DNA of 64,000 nt from Pseudomonadales bacterium (GTDB lineage Bacteria; Pseudomonadota; Gammaproteobacteria; Pseudomonadales; UBA5518), in NCBI GenBank assembly GCA_024234165.1, contig JACKOP010000002.1, positions 682,001 to 746,000 of the forward strand, written 5' to 3'. Below the pieces are notes generated by a model. The model had not been told where the DNA came from, did no database searches, and saw only the letters and a program-made list of their open reading frames with translations. A program made the position numbers and the translations under genes. Of this stretch, positions 8,971 to 17,129 are shown one piece after another; positions within the stretch are counted from its first letter, which is position 1, and each line of letters begins with the position of its first letter.

Positions 8971-10124
8971 GCGTGAACCTCGTACGAACTCGCTGGCACC
9001 GTGGCGCGGTGGCGTGCCGAGCGCTTTGTGCGGTCACGCACACGTCCGACCAACTGGCCACAGGCAGCGTCGATGTCGTCACCGCGCGTGGTACGCACGG
9101 TCACGCGGTGACCGGCATCGTTCAGCACGTTCCAGAAGCGGCTGACCGCGTTGCGGCTCGGCCTTTCATAGGCCGACTGCGGGAACGGATTGAACGGAAT
9201 CAGATTGATCTTGCACGGAAAGTCGTGCAGCAACTCGGCCAGCTCCCGAGCCAGCTCGACACTGTCGTTGACGCCCTTGATCAGGGTGTACTCGACGGTC
9301 ACGACGCGCTTTGCATCGGGTTGTGCATCCATGTAGCGGCGTGCCGAATCGAGCAACATGCGGATCGGATAGCGGCGATTCACCGGCACCAGGCGGTCGC
9401 GCAACGCATCGTTCGGTGCGTGCAGCGAAATTGCCAGCGACGCTTCACTGAGCGACGCCAGCCGATCCAGCGCAGGGACCACGCCGGCGGTACTCAGGGT
9501 CACCCGCCGCTTGGATATCCCGTACGCGAAGTCATCCATCATCAGATCCATCGCCGCGACGACGTTGTCGAAGTTCAGCAGGGGCTCGCCCATGCCCATC
9601 AGGACCACGTTGGTGATGCAGCGCTGCCCGCCACGCTTCGGCAGACCGAATGTCCTGGCCGCGATCCACACCTGGCCGATGATCTCCGCCGCACTGAGGT
9701 CGCGCTGGAACCCCTGCTTGCCGGTGGAGCAGAAACTGCAGTCCAGCGCACAACCCACCTGCGAGGATACGCACAGAGTGCCACGCCCCTGCTCGGGGAT
9801 GAACACCGTCTCGACGGAACCGCCGCCATCGACGCGGATAAGCCACTTGCGTGTGCCGTCCGCCGAAACATGCTCCTCGGCCACCTGTGGTGCCCGCACC
9901 TCGGCGCAGGCAGCGAGCCGTTCGCGCAATGCACGGCTGATATCGGTCATGTGCGTGAAATCATCGACGCCCTGGTGGTAGATCCACTTGAACAACTGTT
10001 GCGCGCGCCACGGCTTCTCGCCGAGCGAGACCATGAACTCCTCCATCCGCGCGCGTGGCAGTCCCAGCAGGTTGACCCGTGCCGGTGCAGCGTCGCTGGC
10101 GATCAGGGCGGCGTTTTCCATCAT
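8967..10124 (-). CDS. rlmN: Dual-specificity RNA methyltransferase RlmN (radical SAM)
   Basis: Methylates C2 of A2503 in 23S rRNA and A37 in some tRNAs. From the ATG at 10122-10124 the protein is about 385 residues. The radical SAM motif is CALDCSFC with Cys125, Cys129 and Cys132. A longer upstream frame exists but would overlap ndk and encodes no family-like residues; the chosen start leaves a 16-bp gap after ndk. A second ATG directly follows the first. The gene is coupled to pilW by an ATGA overlap. Confidence 0.96.
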   Translation of the reverse strand: MMENAALIASDAAPARVNLLGLPRARMEEFMVSLGEKPWRAQQLFKWIYHQGVDDFTHMTDISRALRERLAACAEVRAPQVAEEHVSADGTRKWLIRVDGGGSVETVFIPEQGRGTLCVSSQVGCALDCSFCSTGKQGFQRDLSAAEIIGQVWIAARTFGLPKRGGQRCITNVVLMGMGEPLLNFDNVVAAMDLMMDDFAYGISKRRVTLSTAGVVPALDRLASLSEASLAISLHAPNDALRDRLVPVNRRYPIRMLLDSARRYMDAQPDAKRVVTVEYTLIKGVNDSVELARELAELLHDFPCKINLIPFNPFPQSAYERPSRNAVSRFWNVLNDAGHRVTVRTTRGDDIDAACGQLVGRVRDRTKRSARHRATVPASSYEVHA

Positions 10125-10140
10125 GCGTGCGGATCGATCC

Positions 10141-10569
10141 TCAGGAACGCTCGCAGAGCTCGGTGGCCGCGAAGAAATACGCGATCTCGCGGGCTGCCGA
10201 AGCCGGCGAGTCGGAACCGTGCACCGCGTTGGCGTCGATCGTGGAGGCGAAATCGGCACGAATCGTTCCGGCTGCCGCTTCCTTCGGATTGGTCGCACCC
10301 ATCAGTTCCCGGTTGCGCGCAATCGCATTCTCGCCCTCCAGCACCTGCACCAGTACCGGACCCGAGGTCATGAACCCGATCAGTGCCGGATAGAACGGCC
10401 GCCCCTTGTGCTCGGCGTAGAAACCACCCGCACCGGCCTCGCTGAGGCGCAGCATCTTCGCCGCGACGATACGCAGTCCGCTGCGTTCGAAACGCGACAG
10501 GATCTCGCCGATGGCGTTCTTCGCCACTGCGTCTGGCTTGATGATGGAAAGGGTACGCTCGATGCTCAT
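10141..10569 (-). CDS. ndk: Nucleoside diphosphate kinase
   Basis: Transfers gamma-phosphate between nucleoside triphosphates and diphosphates through a phospho-histidine. The 142-residue length is typical. The N-terminal ERTLSIIKPDAVAKN and the active-site region NAVHGSDSPASAAREI, which carries the catalytic His, are both present. In most gammaproteobacteria ndk closes the isc operon. Here it follows iscS directly, separated by 120 bp. Confidence 0.97.
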   Translation of the reverse strand: MSIERTLSIIKPDAVAKNAIGEILSRFERSGLRIVAAKMLRLSEAGAGGFYAEHKGRPFYPALIGFMTSGPVLVQVLEGENAIARNRELMGATNPKEAAAGTIRADFASTIDANAVHGSDSPASAAREIAYFFAATELCERS

Positions 10570-10633
10570 TCGGGTGCTCCATGGAACCGGGAACGCCCGG
10601 TGCGAACCGCCGGACGTCGGGAAAGGGACCGGG

Positions 10634-10639
10634 ATTATA
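10634..10639 (-). promoter_or_regulatory. Candidate -10 box upstream of ndk
   Basis: On the minus strand the iscS-ndk gap contains a consensus TATAAT about 65 bp before the ndk start. No good -35 hexamer is seen at 17 bp, although TTGTCA lies further upstream. It suggests ndk and the genes after it can be transcribed independently of iscRS. This is weak evidence from sequence alone. Confidence 0.35.
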
Positions 10640-10689
10640 CGCAGCAGGTCGACCGGCGGTAAGGTGACAAACGGCGGAAATCGAGCCGT

Positions 10690-11868
10690 TCAGGCCAGGC
10701 GTCCCGATTCGGGAAAGGCACTGCCCTGCAGACGCGTGCAGGCTCGCCGCACGCTTTCGGCGACCACGGCGATGTCGTCCACGCTCGTGAAGCGACCCAT
10801 GCTGAAGCGCAGCGACGACAACGCAAGCTCATTGCCCAACCCGATCGCCCGCAGCACCCGCGAGGGCTCCACGTTCGCCGACGCACAGGCCGAACCGGAC
10901 GACACCGCGACGTCCTTCATCGCGCTCATCATCGACTCACCCTCGATCCCGGCGAAATGCAGGTTCAGCACCCCGGGCAGGCGCCGCCGCACATCGCCGT
11001 TCTGCCCTATGCCATCGAGATCGGCAAGTGCGCTCCACAGGGCGTCGCGCAGACCGGCAATGCGCGCCGCATCCTCGCCCATCTCGGCGCGCGCTATGCG
11101 CGCCGCCTCGCCCATTCCGACCAGCTGGTGCGTCGCCAGCGTGCCGGAGCGCATGCCGCGTTCCTGCCCGCCACCGTGCGTCTGTGCTTCGAGGCGCAGG
11201 CTCGGCAACCGCCGTACATACAGCGCACCAGCACCCTTGGGACCGTACATCTTGTGTGCCGACAGCGACATCAGATCGACCGGAAGCTTACCGAGATCGA
11301 TCGGCAGCTTGCCCACCGACTGCGCGGCATCCACATGGAACACGATGCCGCGCGACCGGCACAACGCGCCCAGTGCGGCAATGTCGTTGATGGTTCCCAG
11401 CTCGTTGTTTACATGCATCACACTGACCAGGAACGTGTCCTCGCGCAGCAACGACGCCAGTGCCTCGGGGTGCACGATGCCGCCACGATCCGGTTGCACC
11501 AGGCTCAATGCGAAGCCGCGCGACTCCAGGTGACGACAGACATCCAGCACCGCGCCGTGCTCGATCGCCGAGGTGACGATATGGCCTGCCTTGCGCCCAC
11601 CATGGCACGCCAGCCCCTTCAGTGCGAGGTTATTGGCCTCGGTCGCCCCCGACGTCCAGACGATCTCGCGCGAATCGGCCCCGACCAGCTCCGCAACCTC
11701 GCAGCGGGCCTGTTCGATCGCCTGTTCGGCACGCCAACCGTAAACATGGGTACGCGATGCTGCGTTGCCGAAGATACCGTCGATGGTCAGGCATTGCGCC
11801 ATGCGTTCGGCAACACGCGGGTCCACCGGCGTGGTCGCGAGGTAATCGAGGTAGACGGGTGCTCGCAT
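10690..11868 (-). CDS. iscS: Cysteine desulfurase IscS
   Basis: PLP enzyme that takes sulfur from cysteine as a persulfide for Fe-S clusters, thiolated tRNA and other products. From ATG 11866-11868 it is 392 residues, slightly shorter than E. coli IscS. The PLP lysine is Lys206 in SLSAHKMYGPKG, and the mobile catalytic Cys328 is in SSGSACAS. The N-terminal VYLDYLATTPVDPRV matches IscS/NifS. It lies 14 bp after iscR. The scaffold and chaperone genes expected next (iscU, iscA, hscBA, fdx) are absent. Confidence 0.94.
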   Translation of the reverse strand: MRAPVYLDYLATTPVDPRVAERMAQCLTIDGIFGNAASRTHVYGWRAEQAIEQARCEVAELVGADSREIVWTSGATEANNLALKGLACHGGRKAGHIVTSAIEHGAVLDVCRHLESRGFALSLVQPDRGGIVHPEALASLLREDTFLVSVMHVNNELGTINDIAALGALCRSRGIVFHVDAAQSVGKLPIDLGKLPVDLMSLSAHKMYGPKGAGALYVRRLPSLRLEAQTHGGGQERGMRSGTLATHQLVGMGEAARIARAEMGEDAARIAGLRDALWSALADLDGIGQNGDVRRRLPGVLNLHFAGIEGESMMSAMKDVAVSSGSACASANVEPSRVLRAIGLGNELALSSLRFSMGRFTSVDDIAVVAESVRRACTRLQGSAFPESGRLA

Positions 11869-11882
11869 GCGCAGGTTCCGGT

Positions 11883-12377
11883 TCAGGACAACGCCGCGAC
11901 CGGAATGTCCCCGATCGCATGGCTGCCGGGCGGCCCAAGCTCGCGCTGGTCCTGGCGCTGCGATACGCGCTGCACATCGGCCCGTGACACCAGATCCGTC
12001 AGCGTGATTGCGCTCAGGAACGAATGGATGCGCCCGCTCAGGTCGTACCAGAGTGTCTGCGTCAGGCACATCCGGCCGCGATCGCAGCTCTCGATACCCT
12101 GGCAGCCCACCGCATCGTAGGCTTCGTTGACCGCGTCGATGATCTGCGCCACGTCGATTTCCGAATGCAGCCGGCCAAGCCGATAGCCCCCACCGGGGCC
12201 ACGCACGCTGCTCACCAGGCCGGCGCGGCGCAACCGGGCAAACAGTTGCTCGAGATATGAAAGCGAGATTTCCTGACGCCTGGCGATGTCTGCCAGACTC
12301 ACCGGCCCCGTACCCTCGTGCAGCGCCAGGTCGAGCATCGCCGTCACCGCATAACGTCCCTTGGTCGTCAAGCGCAT
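11883..12377 (-). CDS. iscR: Rrf2-family Fe-S regulator IscR
   Basis: Winged-helix regulator that senses a 2Fe-2S cluster and controls Fe-S assembly genes. The start ATG 12375-12377 (MRLTTKGRYAVTAMLDLAL) has a strong GGAGGAG site upstream. Length is 164 residues. Cluster cysteines Cys92, Cys98 and Cys104 are present (GCQGIESC...MC). The position of the fourth ligand in E. coli, His107, is Gln here (CLTQTLW), read clearly as codon CAG. The C-terminus (GDIPVAALS) is shorter and different. It is followed directly by iscS. Confidence 0.93.
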   Translation of the reverse strand: MRLTTKGRYAVTAMLDLALHEGTGPVSLADIARRQEISLSYLEQLFARLRRAGLVSSVRGPGGGYRLGRLHSEIDVAQIIDAVNEAYDAVGCQGIESCDRGRMCLTQTLWYDLSGRIHSFLSAITLTDLVSRADVQRVSQRQDQRELGPPGSHAIGDIPVAALS

Positions 12378-12408
12378 GGCCGTCTCCTCCCACGATACTG
12401 AGCCGTCG

Positions 12409-12441
12409 AGTATTCTTATTCCTACTTCAACAGTCAACTAA
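12409..12441 (-). promoter_or_regulatory. iscR promoter with overlapping IscR-like operator
   Basis: On the minus strand TTGACT (12432-12437) and AATACT (12409-12414) form a sigma70-type promoter with a 17-bp spacer, about 30 bp before the iscR start. The stretch around the -35 box partly matches the published type 1 IscR site pattern (about 15 of 25 positions by eye), consistent with autorepression as in E. coli. The promoter begins immediately after the trmJ stop codon, separating iscRS from trmJ. Confidence 0.6.
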
Positions 12442-13223
12442 TGAGGCGATCCAGCCCGTCGTGCCGCACCACTCAGCTTGCCGATTTCGGTAAGCATGCC
12501 ACGCAGGATATTCAGCTCCATCTGGTCGAGTTGCACCCGGTTGAACAACCGCCGCAGGCGTACCATCAACTGCCGCGGCGCAGCCGGATCCAGGAATCCG
12601 ATATCGGTCAGCGTGCGCTCGAGGTGCTCGTAGAAGCGTTCCATTCCTTCCACCGTGGCCAACGGTTCGTCCCACGCGGGAGGAGCCGGCACGCCGTTCG
12701 TCTCGAGCGCGCACATGCGCAGTTCGTAGCACAGCAACTGTACCGCAGCGGCCAGGTTGAGCGAGCTGTAACTGGCGCTGGTCGGCACGTGCACGTGCCA
12801 ATGGCACAGCCGCAGCTCCTCGTTGCTCAGCCCGGAGTCCTCGCGTCCGAACACGAGCGCCACCTCCTCACCGCCGTGCTCCAGCAGGCAGAGCGGGCCG
12901 AGTTCCCGTGGTCCCAACTGCGGCAACTGGATGCGCCGCTCACGCGCGCTGGTACCGATCACCAGACTGCAATCGGCCACCGCTTCGGCAAGCGTGGTGG
13001 TGACCACCGCCGACTCCAGCACATCGGTGGCCTGCACTGCCCGGTAAGTCGCTTCGCGATGCGGAAACTCGGCCGGTGCCACGAGGTACAGCCGTGACAG
13101 CCCCATGTTCTTCATCGCCCGCGCGGCAGAGCCGATGTTGCCCGAATGCAGCGTCCCCACCAGCACCACGCGCAGTGACGCGAAACGTCGTTCGAGCACC
13201 TGCTCGTCCACCTCGACCATCAT
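12438..13223 (-). CDS. trmJ: tRNA (cytidine/uridine-2'-O-)-methyltransferase TrmJ
   Basis: SPOUT-class enzyme that 2'-O-methylates position 32 of several tRNAs. The 261-residue protein shows the N-terminal RVVLVGTLHSGNIGSAARAM, the VFGREDSGLSNEEL motif and the knot-forming VHVPTSASYSSLNLAAAVQ. A helical C-terminal extension is typical of TrmJ. Two ATGs start the frame. Between suhB (divergent) and iscR it keeps the usual gammaproteobacterial position, but there is no cysE between trmJ and iscR. Confidence 0.94.
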   Translation of the reverse strand: MMVEVDEQVLERRFASLRVVLVGTLHSGNIGSAARAMKNMGLSRLYLVAPAEFPHREATYRAVQATDVLESAVVTTTLAEAVADCSLVIGTSARERRIQLPQLGPRELGPLCLLEHGGEEVALVFGREDSGLSNEELRLCHWHVHVPTSASYSSLNLAAAVQLLCYELRMCALETNGVPAPPAWDEPLATVEGMERFYEHLERTLTDIGFLDPAAPRQLMVRLRRLFNRVQLDQMELNILRGMLTEIGKLSGAARRAGSPH

Positions 13224-13302
13224 GATCAGTGCACTTCCCTGGCAAAGCGTGCATTTTGCGCGGCGGCATCACCGCTGCAAAGCACCTCGCACACCCGCTG
13301 TG

Positions 13303-13308
13303 TATACT
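13303..13308 (+). promoter_or_regulatory. Candidate -10 box for suhB
   Basis: TATACT in the 128-bp divergent gap between trmJ and suhB lies 43 bp before the suhB start. No convincing -35 hexamer is visible 17 bp upstream, so only the -10 element is proposed. Confidence 0.35.
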
Positions 13309-13351
13309 GGCGCGCCTTTCGTGCGGCGCCCGCAGCAGGAGATTCCCGTCG

Positions 13352-14188
13352 ATGCATCCCATGGTCAACATCGCCCTCGCAGCGGCACGCAAGGCCGGTG
13401 AGATCATCGCGCGCGCTGCAGACCGCATCGACCTGATCGAGGTGAGCCGCAAGGCGAGCAACGATTTCGTGACCGAAATCGACCGCGCTGCCGAGCGCGA
13501 AATCATCTTCCAGTTGCGCAAGGCCTACCCGGATCACCAGATCCTCGCGGAAGAAAGCGGACCTTCGGGCGATGACACGCGCTCCGGCGGCTTTCGCTGG
13601 ATCATCGATCCGCTCGACGGCACGACCAACTTCGTGCGGGGCATCCCGCACTTCGCGGTGTCGATCGCGTGCGCGCGCGACGGCCGTCTCGAACACGCCG
13701 TGATCGTCGACCCGATCCGCCGCGAGGAATTCACCGCCACGCGCGGCGCAGGCGCCCAACTGAACGGTCGGCGCATGCGTGTCAGCACCCGCGCGGGGCT
13801 GAAGGAAGCCGTACTCGGCACCGGAATCCCGTTCCGCGAGCCTGCAATCGAATATCTCCCGGCCTACCTGCGCACGCTGGAGCAGTTCACCACGCGCAGC
13901 GCCGGGATCCGCCGTGCCGGTGCTGCCACGCTCGACCTCGCCTACGTTGCGGCGGGACGTCTCGACGGTTTCTGGGAAATCGGATTGCAGCCCTGGGACA
14001 TCGCTGCCGGCGCCCTGCTGGTGCAGGAAGCCGGCGGCCTGGTCAGTGACTTCGACGGTGGCAACGACTGGATGGACAGCGGGCGCATCGTTGCGGCGAA
14101 CCCGAAGTGCCTGAAAGCGATGCTGCAGGTGATCCGGCCTGCGCTCGGCAGCGAGGCCCGCGCTGCGGCTACCGCTGCCGACGGCTGA
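13352..14188 (+). CDS. suhB: Inositol-1-monophosphatase SuhB
   Basis: Mg2+-dependent phosphatase of the IMPase fold; in E. coli SuhB also acts in rRNA antitermination complexes. The ATG at 13352 has AGGAG ten bases upstream, giving 278 residues (MHPMVNIALAAARKAGEII). Metal-binding motifs are visible: EES around residues 67-69, DPLDGTTNF at 86-94 and WDIAAGALLVQEAGG near the C-terminus. It is transcribed divergently from trmJ and is convergent with secF, 12 bp apart. Confidence 0.95.
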   Translation: MHPMVNIALAAARKAGEIIARAADRIDLIEVSRKASNDFVTEIDRAAEREIIFQLRKAYPDHQILAEESGPSGDDTRSGGFRWIIDPLDGTTNFVRGIPHFAVSIACARDGRLEHAVIVDPIRREEFTATRGAGAQLNGRRMRVSTRAGLKEAVLGTGIPFREPAIEYLPAYLRTLEQFTTRSAGIRRAGAATLDLAYVAAGRLDGFWEIGLQPWDIAAGALLVQEAGGLVSDFDGGNDWMDSGRIVAANPKCLKAMLQVIRPALGSEARAAATAADG

Positions 14189-14200
14189 ACTCCAGCACGC

Positions 14201-15124
14201 TCACGGCGTTTCCTGCGCTTCGCCCTGCTCGGACGATTGCGGCAACAGATCCGCCCGCCCGACGCCCAGGGTGAGAGCGAGGCTGGTCGCGATGAAAATC
14301 GACGAATAGGTCCCGATCACGATACCGATCGTGAGCGCCGCTGCGAAACCGCGCAGCGTCTCGCCACCGAAGAACAGCAGTGCGAGTACCGACAGCAAGG
14401 TGACGCCGGACGTCATCAGGGTACGATCGAGCGTCTGGTTCAGCGAGGTATTGGCCAGCGTGTACATGTCCGCACGGCGCATCTTGCGCACGTTCTCGCG
14501 AATGCGGTCGTACACCACGATGGTGTCGTTGATCGAATAACCGATCAGCGCGAGCACGGCCGCCAGCACCGTGAGATCGACCTCCCAGCCAAACACCGCA
14601 AACGCACCCATGGTGATCACGACGTCGTGCACCAGCGCCGCCACCGCACCCACCGACAGCTTCCACTGGAAGCGTGTCGAGACGTAGACCATTATCATCA
14701 GGAACGAGGCCATCACGGCCAGCAGGGCCTGGCCAGCCATCTCGTCGCCCATCTGCGGCCCGGCCAGCTCGGTTCGCCGCAGCGTCACGCCGCCATGCTC
14801 GTGCGCCGAGAGCGCCGCGACGATACGCTGCACGGTGGCGGGAGTTTCCGCACTCGACAGACGGATCAACACTTCGTGTTCCGATCCGTAGTGAACCACC
14901 GAGGCACGCGAAAATCCGGTTTCGGCAAGCGTGCTGCGCACCTCATCGAGCGCCACCGGGCCCGGGAAGCTCACCTCCAGCAAAGTGCCGCCGGTGAAAT
15001 CGAGCCCGAGGTTCAGGCCGCGCACGCCAAACCCGACCAGCGAGATCAGGATCAGCAACCCGGACAGCACGAATGCCCCCGGACGCAGGCGTATGAAATC
15101 TATCGCGAACTGATGCACTTTCAT
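14201..15124 (-). CDS. secF: Protein translocase subunit SecF
   Basis: RND-type membrane partner of SecD that uses the proton gradient to complete protein export. I choose ATG 15122-15124 (MKVHQFAIDFIRLRP) because AGGAG lies just upstream; a GTG 15 bp earlier is possible. Length is about 307 residues. The signature region LGLDFTGGTLLEV follows TM1, and the C-terminal half has the five-helix RND core (GYSINDTIVVYDRIREN). It directly follows secD, whose stop lies 15 bp before the chosen start. Confidence 0.95.
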   Translation of the reverse strand: MKVHQFAIDFIRLRPGAFVLSGLLILISLVGFGVRGLNLGLDFTGGTLLEVSFPGPVALDEVRSTLAETGFSRASVVHYGSEHEVLIRLSSAETPATVQRIVAALSAHEHGGVTLRRTELAGPQMGDEMAGQALLAVMASFLMIMVYVSTRFQWKLSVGAVAALVHDVVITMGAFAVFGWEVDLTVLAAVLALIGYSINDTIVVYDRIRENVRKMRRADMYTLANTSLNQTLDRTLMTSGVTLLSVLALLFFGGETLRGFAAALTIGIVIGTYSSIFIATSLALTLGVGRADLLPQSSEQGEAQETP

Positions 15125-15139
15125 CGATCGCTCCTGCAC

Positions 15140-16999
15140 CTAGATGGAGAGCCGGGACGGACGCCGGCCGCCGTAGACCAGATTCACCAACACGCGAGTA
15201 CCCATCACCGAGGTGAACATCGAGGTCAGGATGCCGAGCGACAGCACCACCGCGAAACCGCGCACCGGACCGCTGCCCACCGCGTAGAGAATCACTCCCG
15301 CCAGCAAGGTCGTGATGTTCGAGTCCATGATGGTCAGCCAGGCACGATCGTAGCCGGCCGCGATCGCCGAATGTGGTGGCATCCCGTTTGCGAGCTCCTC
15401 GCGAATGCGCGAGTTGATCAGCACGTTCGCGTCGACCGCCATGCCGACGGTAAGCACGATGCCCGCCATGCCGGGCAGGGTCAGCGTCGCCGACAGCATC
15501 GACATCACCGACAGCAGCAGCATCACGTTGAACGTCACCGCCAGGTTCGCGAATATGCCGAACACACGGTAGACGGCCAGCATGAACACGATCACCAGCA
15601 CCGAACCTATCGCCAGCGAACGCACACCGAGCGCGATGTTGTCGGCACCGAGCGATGGTCCGACCGTGCGCTCCTCGACGAAATCGAGCGGTGCGGCCAG
15701 TGCACCGGCACGCAGCAGCAACGCCAGTTCGGCCGATTCCGCCGGGCTGTCGAGCCCCGTGATACGGAACTGCGTACCAAGCGCCGACTGGATCGTCGCC
15801 AGACTGATGATCTTCTTCTCGTCGTAACGCTGCAGCACCGGCACCTCGTTGCCGGCGTCATCCTTCTCGTAGCCGACCGTGCGCGACTTGCGCTCGATGA
15901 ACAGCACCGCCATGCGTCGCTTGATGTTGTCGCGCGTGGCGCGGTTCATCAGCGTGCCGCCCTGGCTGTCGAGGCTGATGTTCACCTGCGGGCGCCCGTT
16001 TTCATCGAAACTTGAAGAGGCGCTGGTCACGCGATCACCGCCGATGATCAGATCGCGCTCGACCCAGGCACTGCGCTCCGGCCCCGCCTCGGCCCGGAAC
16101 TCGAACTGCTCGCGCTCGGTGGCAGGGGTATCGGGCCTCGCCTCCAGGCGGAACTCCAGGTTCGCCGTCTTGCCGAGGATGCGCTTGGCTTCGGCGGTAT
16201 CCAGCACGCCGGGCAACTCGACGACGATGCGGTTGCGCCCCTGCTTCTGGATCAGCGGTTCGGCCACACCGAGTTCGTTGACGCGGTTGCGCAGCGTGGT
16301 GAGGTTCTGCTCGACCGCGTACTCCTCGAGTTCGCGGACCTGCTGTTGTCCGATCGACAGCGTAAGCAGGAAACGCCCGCGTCGATCCTCGCTGAGCCGC
16401 TGCAGTTCCGGTGCCTGGTCGCGAATCAGCGCGGCGGCGGCATCACGTGCCTCGGCCGTCGTGAACGTCCCGTCGATGCGGTTGCCCTTGCCGGCCTTGA
16501 CCAGCCCGCGTATACGCTGCTCGCGCAGCTTCTTGCGCAGGTCGGATTCGTAGACCGCGATGCGCTTGGCAACTGCGGCGTCCGTATCGACCTGCAGCAG
16601 GAAATGCACCCCGCCGCTGAGGTCCAGCCCGAGTTTCAACGGAGTCCCACCGATCGCGGTCAGCCACGCTGGCGTGGTCGGCGCGAGGTTCAGCGCCACC
16701 ACGAAGTCATCGCCGAGCGCGCGGCGCACCAGTGCCTGTGCGCGCAGCTGCTGCTCGGGGTTCGTCAGGCGCAGCAGCCCCGAGCGCGGGCCGACCTCGC
16801 CTGCCTTGACATCGACCCCTCCGGTGACAAGCGCCTCGCGAGCGCGATCGAGCACGCCCTGATCGATCGCAAGCGCGCTGCTCGCGCCGGAGATCTGGAT
16901 CGCAGGGTCCGGCGGGTAGAGGTTCGGCAGCGAATAGATGGCCGAGATGACCAGCACGAGCGCGACCAGCAGATTCTTCCAGAGCGGGTATCGATTCAT
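15140..16999 (-). CDS. secD: Protein translocase subunit SecD
   Basis: Membrane component of the Sec export accessory complex. The ATG at 16997-16999 (MNRYPLWKNLLVAL) gives 619 residues; a longer frame upstream lacks family similarity. Seen are TM1 at about residues 9-27, the large periplasmic domain (LGLDLSGGVHFLLQVD), and the C-terminal membrane domain with GMAVDANVLINSRIREEL. yajC and tgt, which often precede secD, are not here; purL comes next upstream after a 130-bp gap. Confidence 0.96.
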   Translation of the reverse strand: MNRYPLWKNLLVALVLVISAIYSLPNLYPPDPAIQISGASSALAIDQGVLDRAREALVTGGVDVKAGEVGPRSGLLRLTNPEQQLRAQALVRRALGDDFVVALNLAPTTPAWLTAIGGTPLKLGLDLSGGVHFLLQVDTDAAVAKRIAVYESDLRKKLREQRIRGLVKAGKGNRIDGTFTTAEARDAAAALIRDQAPELQRLSEDRRGRFLLTLSIGQQQVRELEEYAVEQNLTTLRNRVNELGVAEPLIQKQGRNRIVVELPGVLDTAEAKRILGKTANLEFRLEARPDTPATEREQFEFRAEAGPERSAWVERDLIIGGDRVTSASSSFDENGRPQVNISLDSQGGTLMNRATRDNIKRRMAVLFIERKSRTVGYEKDDAGNEVPVLQRYDEKKIISLATIQSALGTQFRITGLDSPAESAELALLLRAGALAAPLDFVEERTVGPSLGADNIALGVRSLAIGSVLVIVFMLAVYRVFGIFANLAVTFNVMLLLSVMSMLSATLTLPGMAGIVLTVGMAVDANVLINSRIREELANGMPPHSAIAAGYDRAWLTIMDSNITTLLAGVILYAVGSGPVRGFAVVLSLGILTSMFTSVMGTRVLVNLVYGGRRPSRLSI

Positions 17000-17129
17000 G
17001 CGCGGACAGGTATCCGTGACGTGGGGGCTACGGGTCCGGTCGCGACCGGACCTCGAAGGCGGCGGATTATAGCGATGCGCTGTCGGCACGCCAATTCAAG
17101 ACTCGGCCGACCCGACCGACCGCTGAAAC

